Shown: positions 9,843 to 18,050, numbered from the stretch's first letter. The stretch is DNA of 64,000 nt from Planctomycetota bacterium (GCA_003388505.1 QQVO01000069.1:1-64000); one strand, 5' to 3'. The notes: a model not told the origin generated them from the letters alone. A program made the numbers and translations.

Positions 9843-9897
9843 CGAAAGGAACGGGACGCTTGGTCCCGGGGGGCTGCTTTTGGCCGGTTCCTTTCGA
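9843..9897. repeat. Nested inverted repeat
   Basis: CGAAAGGAAC at 9843-9852 pairs with GTTCCTTTCG at 9888-9897. Directly inside the left arm, GGGAC-N5-GTCCC forms a second small stem. The two-level fold is in non-coding DNA upstream of the HTH-receiver gene. It could be a structured RNA, a terminator or a repetitive element. Confidence 0.45.
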
Positions 9898-10258
9898 TGA
9901 ACTGTTGACAGGGGGGAAAGGAATCTCTGGTGAGTCGACCGGTTCGGGAAGGGCGCGTCCCTTTTCGGGTGGCGAACCTGGTCCGTTTCTCCCTGGCAGA
10001 CCGCTCCGGTCTGTAGCCACGGTAACCGGCGTGTGCGGATATCTGTGATGGGGGGCGCTCTTGCGTGTCATCACAGGCGATTCGCGACACATGAGACACC
10101 GGATTATTCAACGGAACCTGAGACTACCCCGATCCGTTCACGATGGCAGATGCCAAGGACCCACTGGCCAGGAGAGCCGGCCGTCGTTTTTGGGGTGACG
10201 ATCCGGAGGGCGCCCTGCACCCTCTGACCCAGAACTGTAAGCGATTGGAGAGCCCGCA

Positions 10259-10831
10259 ATGAGGACGATCTTCACTACTGGTCAAGTAGCCAAGATCTGT
10301 AAGGTCGCACCGCGCACCGTCAGTAAATGGTTTGACTCTGGCCGCCTTCGTGGTTACCGGATTCCCGGCTCGCAGGATCGTCGGATCCCGCGTGAGCATC
10401 TCATCCGGTTCCTCAAAGAACACGGCATGCCGCTGGGCGAGCTGGAAGACGAAGCGATGGGCAAGATCCTGCTCGTCGGCGTCGAAGGTCCGGTCCAGGG
10501 CGGATTGAGCGACATTCTGTCGGCCGAGGACTTCAAGATCGATCTGGCTGCCAGCGGCTTCGAGGCCGGCATCCAGGCCGAGTCGCTGCATCCCGATTGC
10601 GTCGTCGTCGACTTCGCGATGGGCCGCAACGAAGCGCTCATGATCGCCCAGAACCTCCGCCGCAATAGCGATTACACCGACACCGTGCTGATCGGACTGC
10701 TGACTGACGACGACACGGCCGCCGGTTTCGACCGCACCGTGTTCAACGAGACCTTCCGTAAGCCGTTCGACGCTGCTCTGCTCGGCGAACGCATCAAGAC
10801 GCTCGTGTCCCGTAAGAAGCAGCTCGTCTAA
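10259..10831 (+). CDS. HTH DNA-binding protein with C-terminal receiver-like domain
   Basis: A 190-residue protein with GGAG eight bases before its ATG. Residues 1-55 are a MerR/excisionase-type helix-turn-helix (TTGQVAKICKVAPRTVSKWF, then GYRIPGSQDRRIPREHL). Residues 68-190 resemble a response-regulator receiver: the phospho-acceptor position is Asp118 in VVVDFA, a Thr149 follows the next strand, and the Lys-Pro pair is FRKP at 167-169. The acidic pair normally near the first strand is reduced to Glu76, so phosphorylation may be weak or absent. HTH before receiver is the reverse of most response regulators. No kinase gene is adjacent. Confidence 0.82.
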   Translation: MRTIFTTGQVAKICKVAPRTVSKWFDSGRLRGYRIPGSQDRRIPREHLIRFLKEHGMPLGELEDEAMGKILLVGVEGPVQGGLSDILSAEDFKIDLAASGFEAGIQAESLHPDCVVVDFAMGRNEALMIAQNLRRNSDYTDTVLIGLLTDDDTAAGFDRTVFNETFRKPFDAALLGERIKTLVSRKKQLV

Positions 10832-10966
10832 TCGCTCTCCTGCACGCATTCGGGGGCCGCGACAGACTTCTGAGCGGCCTTGCATGCGAGTGGGAGACGC
10901 CGCGACGATCCGCCGCAGACGGGGTTGGACGGATCCCCACGGCCTGCGGCTGGCCGTTCACGCGAT

Positions 10967-10995
10967 TTGCCGGTCCATTCGGCTGCCCGTATGAT
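10967..10995 (+). promoter_or_regulatory. Sigma-70-like promoter upstream of the GT39 gene
   Basis: TTGCCG at 10967-10972 and TATGAT at 10990-10995 are separated by 17 bp, a good match to the housekeeping consensus. Predicted transcription would begin near 11002, giving a leader of about 175 nt before the GTG at 11178. Apart from this promoter, 10832-11177 holds nothing clear except an 11-codon open frame at 11146-11181 whose stop overlaps the downstream GTG. Confidence 0.55.
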
Positions 10996-11177
10996 GGCAG
11001 GGACGGACTTGGTGGTCTCCGTGGAATCGGCCGAAGCGGCGAGGTTAATGTGAATCATGTGCAACGGTCAGGTCCGGCGGGTCAACCGGCTCTCCGAATT
11101 GTGGGTCCACCTCCTCCTGACGGACGGGCTCGACCCCTCCAGACCATGACCGAGGTCGTGAACGCAGAGGCTTCGCG

Positions 11178-12953
11178 GTGACGACCGGGACACGGAACGA
11201 CCGAGAGGCGGATGGTTCCTCTGGTCTACCGGAATCGCAGGTGCACGGCTCGATACGACCGGCCGGACAGGCTCGCCCCAGGCGCGCTCGTCCGGCCGTT
11301 TTATTTTGGGCCGGGCCGTTGCTGATTGCTCTCATGGCCGGCGTCGGCGTGCTGGCCTCGCTCGATCCGGCCGGCAGCTATCCCAATCTCGTCGAAGGCC
11401 CGGGCGTGACGCTGGACGAGGTGTTCAATGTGCAGATGGGCGTCTACCAGTACCGCGCATTGAACGATCACGGTTGGAGGCTGTGGACCGCTCCCGTACG
11501 AGACGAGGTCTTCGCCGACAGGTTCTACAATCCGGACCACCCGCCCCTGGGTCGGGTCTGGATCGGCTTCTGCCACGATCTGACGCGCTTTCTTGTTCCG
11601 CCCGTCGAAACCGGCGCCCTCACTGTCACGGCGTGCGCCCGCACCGCCTCGGCAATCGCATTTGCGGCGACTGTGTTCCTGGTTGGTCTGTATGCCGGGC
11701 GATGGTACGGCGTTACGGCCGGATGGACGGCGGCTCTCGCATTGACTCTGATGCCGAGGGTCTTTGCCCATGCGCATCTGGCGTCGCTGGAAACCAGCAC
11801 GAACCTGATCTTCGCAGCAGCAGTTTTCTTCGTTGCGGACCGCCTTGGCCGGGGCCCCGCGCAGGAGACGACGAACCGTAGACTGCTGACGAACGCCTTT
11901 TTGGCCGGATTGCTGTTCGGATTGGCCCTGCTCACCAAAATACAGGCGGTGTTGTTGCCGGTTCCCATCTCCCTGTGGATGCTATGGCGGTTCCGGCTGC
12001 GTGGGCTGCTCCCCATCGGAGTCTTCGGCCTGACCGGGCTGGCCGTCTTTCTTCTCGGCTGGCCTTGGCTGTGGATCGACCCGGCCCCACACCTGCTGGA
12101 ATACTTTCGCAGGGGAGTCGAGCGTGCGACGGTGTACTGTTTCTATCTTGGAACGCGATACCCGGACGTCAACGTCCCCTGGCATTATCCGCTTGTCCTC
12201 TTCGCCGTCACGATTCCAATCGGCCTGCACGTCCTCGCAGTCTGCGGCCTGGTGAAGAACGCAAAACGCGCACCCGACTCGGAAACCGCCGAGCCCGACG
12301 CGACACGAGCCAGAACGATTCTGCTCGCCGGAACCGTCCTCTTCATTCTCGTGTTCTTTTCGCTTCCCGGCATCACGGTGTACGACGGGTCGCGCCTCTT
12401 TCTCGTCGCTGACCCCCTGTGGGCCGTCCTCGTTGGAGCGGGTGCCGAGTGGACGTTCCGTGTGCTTCGGAAGCGTTGGTCAAGTCGCGTCGCGGCCGGC
12501 GTTGTGGCCGGCATCTTCGCCGCTCAGTCGTACGGCGTCATCGCCCTCCATCCCTGCCAACTCAGCTACTACAACGCCGCGATGGGGAGCCTCCGCGGCG
12601 CCGACGGCTGCGGCATGGAACTCAGCTACTGGGCCGACAGCATCACGCGAGATCTGCTGGAGGCCGCCGCCAACAGAATCCCGGCGGGCTCAACAATCGA
12701 CCTCGCCCCCCGGCTGATCCCGGCGCAGGAGACCGAGTTGCTCTTGCAATCGCCGATTCTCACGAAAAAGAACTACCGACTGCGAGCCTACGATGACAAG
12801 GCCGGAAACGACATCCGCTACGTGATCGTCTATCGCCGGAAAGCGGACCCCTGGCCGTCCCTGGACCCGGCTCCCGAGGGCGGAACGCTCATCGCGGAGG
12901 TCCGCCGCGAAGGCGTCCAGCTCGCTGCGGTCTACGAACTTGAGGAACGCTGA
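11178..12953 (+). CDS. GT39/ArnT-like membrane glycosyltransferase
   Basis: A 591-residue multi-span protein of the GT-C fold. The GTG start at 11178 is supported by AGAGG eight bases upstream. After a polar ~40-residue N-tail comes the first membrane span. The first periplasmic loop contains TLDEVFNVQMG, with the Asp-Glu pair typical of PMT/ArnT catalytic loops, and YNPDHPPLGRVW matches the HPPL-type motif of the family. About ten further hydrophobic segments follow. Such enzymes use polyprenyl-phosphate sugars to glycosylate lipids or proteins on the outer face of the membrane. Donor and acceptor are unknown; it stands alone behind its own promoter. Confidence 0.8.
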   Translation: MTTGTRNDREADGSSGLPESQVHGSIRPAGQARPRRARPAVLFWAGPLLIALMAGVGVLASLDPAGSYPNLVEGPGVTLDEVFNVQMGVYQYRALNDHGWRLWTAPVRDEVFADRFYNPDHPPLGRVWIGFCHDLTRFLVPPVETGALTVTACARTASAIAFAATVFLVGLYAGRWYGVTAGWTAALALTLMPRVFAHAHLASLETSTNLIFAAAVFFVADRLGRGPAQETTNRRLLTNAFLAGLLFGLALLTKIQAVLLPVPISLWMLWRFRLRGLLPIGVFGLTGLAVFLLGWPWLWIDPAPHLLEYFRRGVERATVYCFYLGTRYPDVNVPWHYPLVLFAVTIPIGLHVLAVCGLVKNAKRAPDSETAEPDATRARTILLAGTVLFILVFFSLPGITVYDGSRLFLVADPLWAVLVGAGAEWTFRVLRKRWSSRVAAGVVAGIFAAQSYGVIALHPCQLSYYNAAMGSLRGADGCGMELSYWADSITRDLLEAAANRIPAGSTIDLAPRLIPAQETELLLQSPILTKKNYRLRAYDDKAGNDIRYVIVYRRKADPWPSLDPAPEGGTLIAEVRREGVQLAAVYELEER

Positions 12954-12974
12954 AGGCGGCGGTGCAGGCTGGAT

Positions 12975-14441
12975 TTACAATGGGCGCCCGTGACCGTTCG
13001 ATGGTTGGCCGCACTCAGACGTCACAGCCTGCGAATGCGCCGCGACGGGTCGTTTCGCTCTCGCGGGTTGGCTTCTCTCCATGAAGGCCGAGCGATAGAG
13101 CCCCACGGGATAGCGCATCACGCGCAGCGGCGTGACGCCGATCAGCGAGGTCACGACCTGGATTGTGTCATACGTGTGCGGCTCCTGAATCCTCGAAACG
13201 ATGCCCGCCGCCACAAATCGCAGCAGAAGACTGGCGGCGAACAACAGATGGAACCCGACCAGTTCACGGCCGAAGAGCGTCACTGAGCCGTCTCCCAGAG
13301 CCGTCAGGACGCCGCCCGCAACGATCGCCGTGACGCCGCCCACAAGCCCGGCGAGCGCCGTTCCGGCCGCGATGTACATCGTGCGATTCTCGCGCGGCGA
13401 GTTCTTCAGCAGAAACCCGTTGGTCGCGATCGCGAAGCCGGAGTTGAGAGCCGCGTCAACCATGAAGACCGGCGCCAGAATGTAGAACGCAAGCACCGGC
13501 CGGGCCGGCGCCGCCAGCAGCGCAATCATGTTGACCGACTTGAACAGCACGCACAGCACGAGCAATGGTTTGTTTCCGTACCGGTCGGCGATCTTGCCCA
13601 TGGCGCCGGCCGTCGCCGCCCCGCCGATCCAGGAGCAGGTCCACAGCGTCAGCACCTGAAACAGGCTCATCCCGACGTATTCCAGCAGATACAGACTGAT
13701 GAACGCCGCGCCGATCATCGCCGTGAAGTGCCAGAAGCACATAAAGCCGATGAACGAACGAAACCCCGGATGCCGAAAGGGACCGCTCCACGCCGACCGC
13801 AGGTCGACCCCCTGCAGCGGCGTGACGGGAGGTTCTTCCACCTTCAAGAAAAGGAGGACGTCCGCCACGCCGAACACGGCCGCAATGGCTGCCAGAATCG
13901 GATAGCCCAGTCGCACGCCCAGACCGGTCTGATACAGCAGGATCGCTCCGCCGAACAACGACACGGCGGCCACCCACTGCATCCAGCGGTGGCGTACGCC
14001 CCAGAATCGGTTCAAGGTTTCGTGCGGAAGGTAGTCGCCCATCCAGGACAACCACAGCGGCGTGCAAAAGTGCAGCAGTCCCTGGTTGATCGCGATGCAC
14101 ACCAGAAACATCCACACCCAGGTCTGGTCCGAGACGCCCGGCCAGATCCAGGGACCAAAGGCGACCGGGACCACGATCAGCCGCTGCACAAGCGAGAGCG
14201 CCATCCAGGTCGTCCTGCGATAGCGCAAATGGTTCGCCGCCGCCGCCGCCATGAACTGCACGATCAGCAGCATCACCGGGAGTGAATTGAAAATCCCGAC
14301 ATGCAGCCCGCTGCCCCCCAGGGTCCGCACGTAGTCGATCGACGCCGCGGACAGCGTGAGTTGCGTATAGGCCATTCCGAAACAGCCCGCCGCCACAATG
14401 ACTTTTTGCGCCGTCTCCAGCGGCCAGAACGACCGGTTCAT
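12975..14441 (-). CDS. Major facilitator superfamily transporter
   Basis: About 488 residues from the ATG at 14441 (MNRSFWPLETAQK); a start 14 codons earlier gives an unlikely Arg-rich extension. Twelve hydrophobic segments are visible in two halves, joined by the loop around VEEPPVTPLQGVDLRSAW. The loop ADRYGNKPLLV is the MFS A-motif analogue in the second half. The ~50-residue C-tail is polar. It is convergent with the GT39 gene and divergent from the CPBP gene. No substrate motif is evident. Confidence 0.8.
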   Translation of the reverse strand: MNRSFWPLETAQKVIVAAGCFGMAYTQLTLSAASIDYVRTLGGSGLHVGIFNSLPVMLLIVQFMAAAAANHLRYRRTTWMALSLVQRLIVVPVAFGPWIWPGVSDQTWVWMFLVCIAINQGLLHFCTPLWLSWMGDYLPHETLNRFWGVRHRWMQWVAAVSLFGGAILLYQTGLGVRLGYPILAAIAAVFGVADVLLFLKVEEPPVTPLQGVDLRSAWSGPFRHPGFRSFIGFMCFWHFTAMIGAAFISLYLLEYVGMSLFQVLTLWTCSWIGGAATAGAMGKIADRYGNKPLLVLCVLFKSVNMIALLAAPARPVLAFYILAPVFMVDAALNSGFAIATNGFLLKNSPRENRTMYIAAGTALAGLVGGVTAIVAGGVLTALGDGSVTLFGRELVGFHLLFAASLLLRFVAAGIVSRIQEPHTYDTIQVVTSLIGVTPLRVMRYPVGLYRSAFMERSQPARAKRPVAAHSQAVTSECGQPSNGHGRPL

Positions 14442-14628
14442 TGATGTTCTTCGTTGGCTTGCCCCATCGCGGCGGAGTTCCACAATGGAGTCCGTTCTTA
14501 TGTGGCCGCTTCACCGTCGATCAAACCCACGATCGACAGGATCGGTCAAGTGCGAAACGGTAGCACGCAATCCCATTCGCTGACAGACCGCCCGTCCGGG
14601 GATTTCATCGGGCGGCGGAAAACGCTGA

Positions 14629-14658
14629 TTGACGGGCAATCGGCACCCCGAGTACATT
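14629..14658 (+). promoter_or_regulatory. Sigma-70-like promoter upstream of the CPBP gene
   Basis: TTGACG at 14629-14634 and TACATT at 14653-14658 are separated by 18 bp. They lie in the 360-bp divergent region between the MFS and CPBP genes, which otherwise holds only a 7-bp GC hairpin at 14588-14615. Confidence 0.45.
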
Positions 14659-14802
14659 GGGCTTGTGCGAAACGGAGCTGACCGGCCGCATCCCGCCGGT
14701 TCTCTCTCCGACTTGACGGTTTCGACGGGTCTTCACCGGGCGCCGGTTGCCATGCGGCCTGAATGGCCGTGTGCAGGCGCACCCTTGGCGCCTGAAACGA
14801 CC

Positions 14803-15864
14803 ATGACTCGAACACTACGTGCACGATTCGCCTTGTACCGCCGGAAAATTCACGAGAACTGGTCGACCGGACCGGGACTCGCCGAAGCCGGTCTCTGGAC
14901 GTTCGGGTTTCTTCTCGCTCAAGCCGTCGCCGCCTGCCTGTTTGTCGGGCTGTTGCTGCTGATCGCCTTCGACGGCCGCATTCCCGCACGGTCCGAAGCG
15001 ATCGAGATCCTGTTGGCGATCCGCATCGATTCGACCTTCCTGCTGACGGGCGTCACCACGCTCGGCGCCCTCCTGCTCATCGTGCCGGCGGTTCGGTTCC
15101 GAGTCGGACGCCCGCTGCGCCGCCGACTCGGCCTCGAAACGCCGCAACCGAGGCGCCTGCTCCTCGCACTGGGAGCCGTCGCGCCTCTGGCGGTCGTTTC
15201 CAATGCACTCTACAGCGCGGCTGACGGCGTGTGGCAGGCCCTGACGGGGCACTTTCCCCCGCTCGCGCCGGCCGGCAACATGAATGCCCTGGAGACCCTC
15301 ACGCCGGGGATCGCCGCCGAACCGTTCGGCGTTCTCGTCGTTGCGCTCGCCTTGGGCCCGGCCATCAGCGAGGAGCTTGTTTTCCGCGGCGTCATCGGCC
15401 GCGGACTGATTCGCCGCCGCGGAGTCATCGCCGGCGTGATCTGGACGAGCCTGTTCTTCGCCGCCGCCCATCTCTATCCGCCCCACGCGCTCGCCACGAT
15501 CCCGCTGGGAATCTTCTTCCACTTTGTTTATCTGCAGACCCGAACGCTCTGGCTGCCGATCGGCCTGCATTTCCTCAACAACGCCCTCGCCCTGGCGATG
15601 ATGAAATACCCCCTGCTCAACAAGTTCCCGGAGACGCCGTTGCTGGTCGCGCTCTCAACAGTCTATCTGCTGATCATCGCCCTGCTGCTGACCGGACGCC
15701 GATTGAATCTTCAAAGCCTTGAACTTCAAAGGCCGGCGCTGGCAATCGTCATCGGACCCGCAGGCGCACGCCTCGAAAAACTCTCGCACGCCGCCGCCGC
15801 CGCCTGCATCCTCGGTTTCACCACGTCCTTCGTCTGGTCAATGATGTCGGCCCCGCTGCCATGA
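14803..15864 (+). CDS. CPBP family intramembrane metalloprotease
   Basis: About 353 residues from the ATG at 14803; in-frame upstream starts (14752, 14629) would add a polar, non-conserved extension. It is a multi-span protein of the CPBP (Abi/CAAX-type) family. Motif 1 is AISEELVFRGVIGRG, with the Glu-Glu pair and Arg of EExxxR. Motif 2 is FAAAHLYP and motif 3 is PIGLHFLNNALA, providing the metal-binding histidines. The family includes prenyl-protein endopeptidases and enzymes of unknown function. There is no CAAX substrate or bacteriocin gene next to it, so the target is unknown. Confidence 0.85.
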   Translation: MTRTLRARFALYRRKIHENWSTGPGLAEAGLWTFGFLLAQAVAACLFVGLLLLIAFDGRIPARSEAIEILLAIRIDSTFLLTGVTTLGALLLIVPAVRFRVGRPLRRRLGLETPQPRRLLLALGAVAPLAVVSNALYSAADGVWQALTGHFPPLAPAGNMNALETLTPGIAAEPFGVLVVALALGPAISEELVFRGVIGRGLIRRRGVIAGVIWTSLFFAAAHLYPPHALATIPLGIFFHFVYLQTRTLWLPIGLHFLNNALALAMMKYPLLNKFPETPLLVALSTVYLLIIALLLTGRRLNLQSLELQRPALAIVIGPAGARLEKLSHAAAAACILGFTTSFVWSMMSAPLP

Positions 15865-15974
15865 CGGGAGTTTCGCCTTTCGGCGACGCCCGATCCTGCA
15901 GCGTTACGAGTGGTACAGCGGGATCGCAGTTTAATTGCTGTTGAGGCGCACGTGGTGGAGTCGCCCCGCGTTAA

Positions 15975-16388
15975 TCAGTGCTGATGAATGACGAGTGGTA
16001 CGCCGGTCAGTCCCAAATGGAAGTCGGTCGACCAGCACTCGCGGATTCTCCGGGACTTCATCAAGCTCAATCCGAGCGCGTCAGCCAGCGTGAGATCCTG
16101 ATCAGCAAACCGCCGAAGTATCTCTACCGCCCGGCTCTGTTCTTCGACGCCCACTGAAGCGACCGTCAACGGCGCCATCTCTTCGATCATGGTAAGGAAT
16201 CGGAGTGCGCGGGTGCGGTCATATCGTTTCAAAAACCAGGCGTGACCTTCGGCGACGACCAATGTCGTCGTCAGCAGAGGCGGAGGGTCGGAGAAGAGAC
16301 GCCGGAACAGCGGGTGATGCGTGTCGGATCGGTCGGCGAAAGCGATGAACGCCGATGTATCGACGTAGGCTCTACTCCTTGCCGCCAT
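15975..16388 (-). CDS. PIN-domain toxin (VapC-like)
   Basis: A 137-residue PIN-domain ribonuclease. The frame is open further, but the conserved start is MAARSRAYVDTSAFIAF at 16388. The acidic metal-binding residues lie in YVDTSAF, LVVAEGHAW, LTLADAL and STDFH. The gene start overlaps the 3' end of the preceding RHH gene by 17 bp on the same strand, as in vapBC pairs. Free toxin would cleave RNA (often tRNA) and stop growth; the partner antitoxin blocks it. This is the last gene of a minus-strand run of small accessory genes downstream of uvrC. Confidence 0.85.
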   Translation of the reverse strand: MAARSRAYVDTSAFIAFADRSDTHHPLFRRLFSDPPPLLTTTLVVAEGHAWFLKRYDRTRALRFLTMIEEMAPLTVASVGVEEQSRAVEILRRFADQDLTLADALGLSLMKSRRIRECWSTDFHLGLTGVPLVIHQH

Positions 16389-16596
16389 AGATGATCTCGT
16401 CGATCTTCTGGCTGGAGTCCGGGTCGCCGGTTTCGACCATGCCGGCGTGTCGCATCCAGGGGTGGTTCTCGTCCACCGGAAGTACCGTCCGGAGCGACCG
16501 CCTGACGAGTTCCGCAAAGGAAATTCCCAACCGGGCGGCCTCCCGTTTCGCGGCCCTGTACTCGTCGTCGGTTAAACTGATCTGAGTGCGAATCAT
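16372..16596 (-). CDS. Ribbon-helix-helix antitoxin (VapB-like)
   Basis: A 74-residue protein. The N-terminus MIRTQISLTDDEYRAAKREA is a ribbon-helix-helix DNA-binding fold. The tail (HPWMRHAGMVETGDPDSSQKID) is a typical flexible toxin-binding segment. It precedes and overlaps the PIN toxin gene. An 8-bp inverted repeat touches its start codon and is the likely autoregulatory operator. Confidence 0.85.
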   Translation of the reverse strand: MIRTQISLTDDEYRAAKREAARLGISFAELVRRSLRTVLPVDENHPWMRHAGMVETGDPDSSQKIDEIIYGGKE

Positions 16597-16624
16597 GATA
16601 ACAGTCTATCGCCAATTGTTATCA
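16596..16624. promoter_or_regulatory. Inverted-repeat operator of the VapBC-like operon
   Basis: TGATAACA at 16596-16603 and TGTTATCA at 16617-16624 are exact reverse complements with a 13-bp spacer. The left arm touches the start codon of the antitoxin gene. The position fits repression by the RHH antitoxin. Confidence 0.55.
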
Positions 16625-16690
16625 CAGGCAAGATGTCGTCCGAAGAACCAGCCGCGGATCACCCTTATGAACGAAAACCGCTCCGTGTCG

Positions 16691-16797
16691 CTACTCCTCA
16701 AACGTCGACTTCCGCCGCAACGAATGATGACGACTCTGTGCGAACCGGTGCGCCTCGTAGCGGACGTATCGCAGCAGGCGGCGAGTACGAGCATGAT
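16691..16797 (-). pseudogene. uvrC: Duplicated 3' end of uvrC (fragment)
   Basis: Translated on the minus strand it gives RLLRYVRYEAHRFAQSRHH followed by SLRRKSTFEE and a TAG stop. The true UvrC ends RLLQYVRDEAHRFAQSYHH-LLRRKSTFEE. Aligned without gaps, 16693-16780 matches 18053-18140 at 78 of 88 positions (89 percent), and the frame stays open to its own stop. No other part of uvrC is present. The fragment lies right after the stop of the 118-aa gene at 16812 and before the vapB-like gene. Confidence 0.8.
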
Positions 16798-16811
16798 CCA
16801 GTGAGCGTGGT

Positions 16812-17168
16812 TCACGCGAACGTCAGAAAGTCCGCCGGCGCATACAACTTTCGTACGCGCAGCGGCCCAGGCGACTCGCGTTCGCACTGTTCACGCAGAC
16901 GCCGCATTCTTGCAGCCGATGCCAGCAAATAGAACGGTTCCTCAAGTGCACCGACGCGTTCGCACCAAGGCGGCGGATTCTGCTCCCGGCGCAGCGCGAG
17001 CAACTCAGCCAGCGCTGCAGAGGCAGCCTGGACTCGTGTATCGGTGGACTGAGGAACGGGGACGTTCCCGACGTCGGGATAGACCGACAACAATTCGTGT
17101 ACGAGCGCTCGCAACTGGATTGTATCACGCCGCAGCGCGGCCTCAGCCAATTGGTGAATCGCCACCAT
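16812..17168 (-). CDS. Conserved hypothetical protein in a toxin-antitoxin block
   Basis: A 118-residue soluble protein. It begins MVAIHQLAEAALRRD and ends with a distinctive segment: PPWCERVGALEEPFYLL, then MRRLREQCERESPGPLRVRK and LYAPADFLTFA. This ending recalls a family of small bacterial proteins of unknown function found near toxin-antitoxin or nucleotidyltransferase genes; that is memory, not a search. It starts 18 bp after the stop of the PIN toxin at 17187 on the same strand, so it is probably co-transcribed with that pair. No catalytic motif was seen. Confidence 0.6.
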   Translation of the reverse strand: MVAIHQLAEAALRRDTIQLRALVHELLSVYPDVGNVPVPQSTDTRVQAASAALAELLALRREQNPPPWCERVGALEEPFYLLASAARMRRLREQCERESPGPLRVRKLYAPADFLTFA

Positions 17169-17186
17169 CTACACCCTCCGCGAGCT

Positions 17187-17612
17187 TTAACTGCCGTTCT
17201 GCGACGTCAACAAAGTTAACAGTTGTGCTGGTGTCTGGACCGGTAGCGTGGCGTGTTTGAAGTCCTTCAGGTTCCGCGTGACGATGATGTCGACCTTCGC
17301 GCGGGCTGCTGAAGCAGCGACAACCGCGTCTTCAAAGTCGCGGATTCTTGAATCCAACGCTTCGGCCAGAACACTCTCGTTCACCCCGGCGATCTGGAGC
17401 AGCGACAGCAACGCCCGCACGTGTCGCTTCGCCTTTGGCGCACCAACCGCCTTGCGGGTCAGATAAAACACCGTCGTTATTGAATTCGCGCATGCGCATC
17501 CATAAAGCTCACCGCGATCAACGGCTGTGAGCAACTGGGCTGCTGCTTCTGCGAACGGTTCACGGTCAAGGAGAAAATCGACCAGCACATCCGTGTCGAA
17601 GAGCACGTTCAC
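17187..17612 (-). CDS. PIN-domain toxin
   Basis: A 141-residue PIN-domain protein with a GTG start at 17612 that overlaps the stop of the upstream antitoxin (GTGA, 4 bp). The first acidic motif is MNVLFDTDVLVDFLLDREPF. A second acidic cluster is SRIRDFEDAVVAASA, followed by DIIVTRNLKDF, the common C-terminal PIN motif. The glutamate usual in the middle helix is not obvious (CANSITTVFYL), so the active site may deviate. It would act as an RNase toxin neutralised by the overlapping gene product. Confidence 0.82.
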   Translation of the reverse strand: MNVLFDTDVLVDFLLDREPFAEAAAQLLTAVDRGELYGCACANSITTVFYLTRKAVGAPKAKRHVRALLSLLQIAGVNESVLAEALDSRIRDFEDAVVAASAARAKVDIIVTRNLKDFKHATLPVQTPAQLLTLLTSQNGS

Positions 17613-17848
17613 AGGTACTTTTTCTCGAGATATTCACGGTAGTCGTCGGTGTCGACGCCGCTTCCGCGAAGGACACCCCGCAGTTTCGACACTGTAGGCG
17701 TCGGTTCGGACGCCGCGCTTGGGCGACTGTCCAGAAGAGCAAAGTACTCGGCGACAAGTTGCGAGAGCGATTTCCCCGATCTACGGGCGTGAGATTTGGC
17801 CTTTCGGATCAGTTTCTCGTCGAGACGGAGTGTGAGTTTCGACTGCAT
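17609..17848 (-). CDS. Antitoxin of the PIN toxin (DUF6364-like)
   Basis: A 79-residue protein starting at the ATG at 17848; the longer frame contains promoter sequence and is unlikely to be translated. MQSKLTLRLDEKLIRKAKSH is a ribbon-helix-helix type start, and SGKSLSQLVAEYFALL is the second helix seen in DUF6364-type antitoxins. The tail DTDDYREYLEKKYL would contact the toxin. Its stop overlaps the toxin start by 4 bp. Confidence 0.8.
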   Translation of the reverse strand: MQSKLTLRLDEKLIRKAKSHARRSGKSLSQLVAEYFALLDSRPSAASEPTPTVSKLRGVLRGSGVDTDDYREYLEKKYL

Positions 17849-17881
17849 TGAAGCCCTCGCAAGACGTATGCCCCCTGTCGA

Positions 17882-17887
17882 ATTATA
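17882..17887 (-). promoter_or_regulatory. TATAAT -10 box of the second toxin-antitoxin operon
   Basis: A perfect TATAAT on the minus strand (17887 to 17882) lies about 35 bp upstream of the antitoxin ATG. The -35 is less clear (TTTCAA, 16 bp away). It gives a short leader and supports the start at 17848. Confidence 0.5.
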
Positions 17888-17889
17888 CG

Positions 17890-18042
17890 TCACCGGCGAG
17901 CCGTTGAAAACCGCCTGCCTCTGCAACCTGCGAAGTCGCCTCCGCCAGTCCGAGTTTCGCCTTCAAGCTCTGAAAGCCATGCCTCTACGAATGAGGACCA
18001 TTGCGAGTCGTCTACTGCGTCCCAGCGTCCATCAATCGGCAT
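17890..18042 (-). pseudogene. Truncated 5' gene end directly after uvrC
   Basis: The ATG at 18042 lies 8 bp after the uvrC stop, with GAGGAG (the last two uvrC sense codons) as a possible ribosome site. It opens a frame of 50 codons beginning MPIDGRWDAVDDSQWSSFVE, then AWLSELEGET. This looks like the start of a real soluble protein, perhaps of the DUF6869 type, but the frame soon becomes Arg-rich and stops. The rest of the gene is absent, replaced by the promoter and antitoxin gene. Identity rests on memory of the pattern. Confidence 0.35.
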
Positions 18043-18050
18043 GATCCGCT

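Larger units (their letters stand above)
9403..10258. other. Long intergenic region with hairpins
   Basis: About 850 bp between the GH18 gene and the HTH-receiver gene. Open frames here are short and lack protein character. Structure seen: an 8-bp hairpin at 9481-9500 and a nested inverted repeat at 9843-9897. Neither was matched to a known RNA. Confidence 0.6.
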
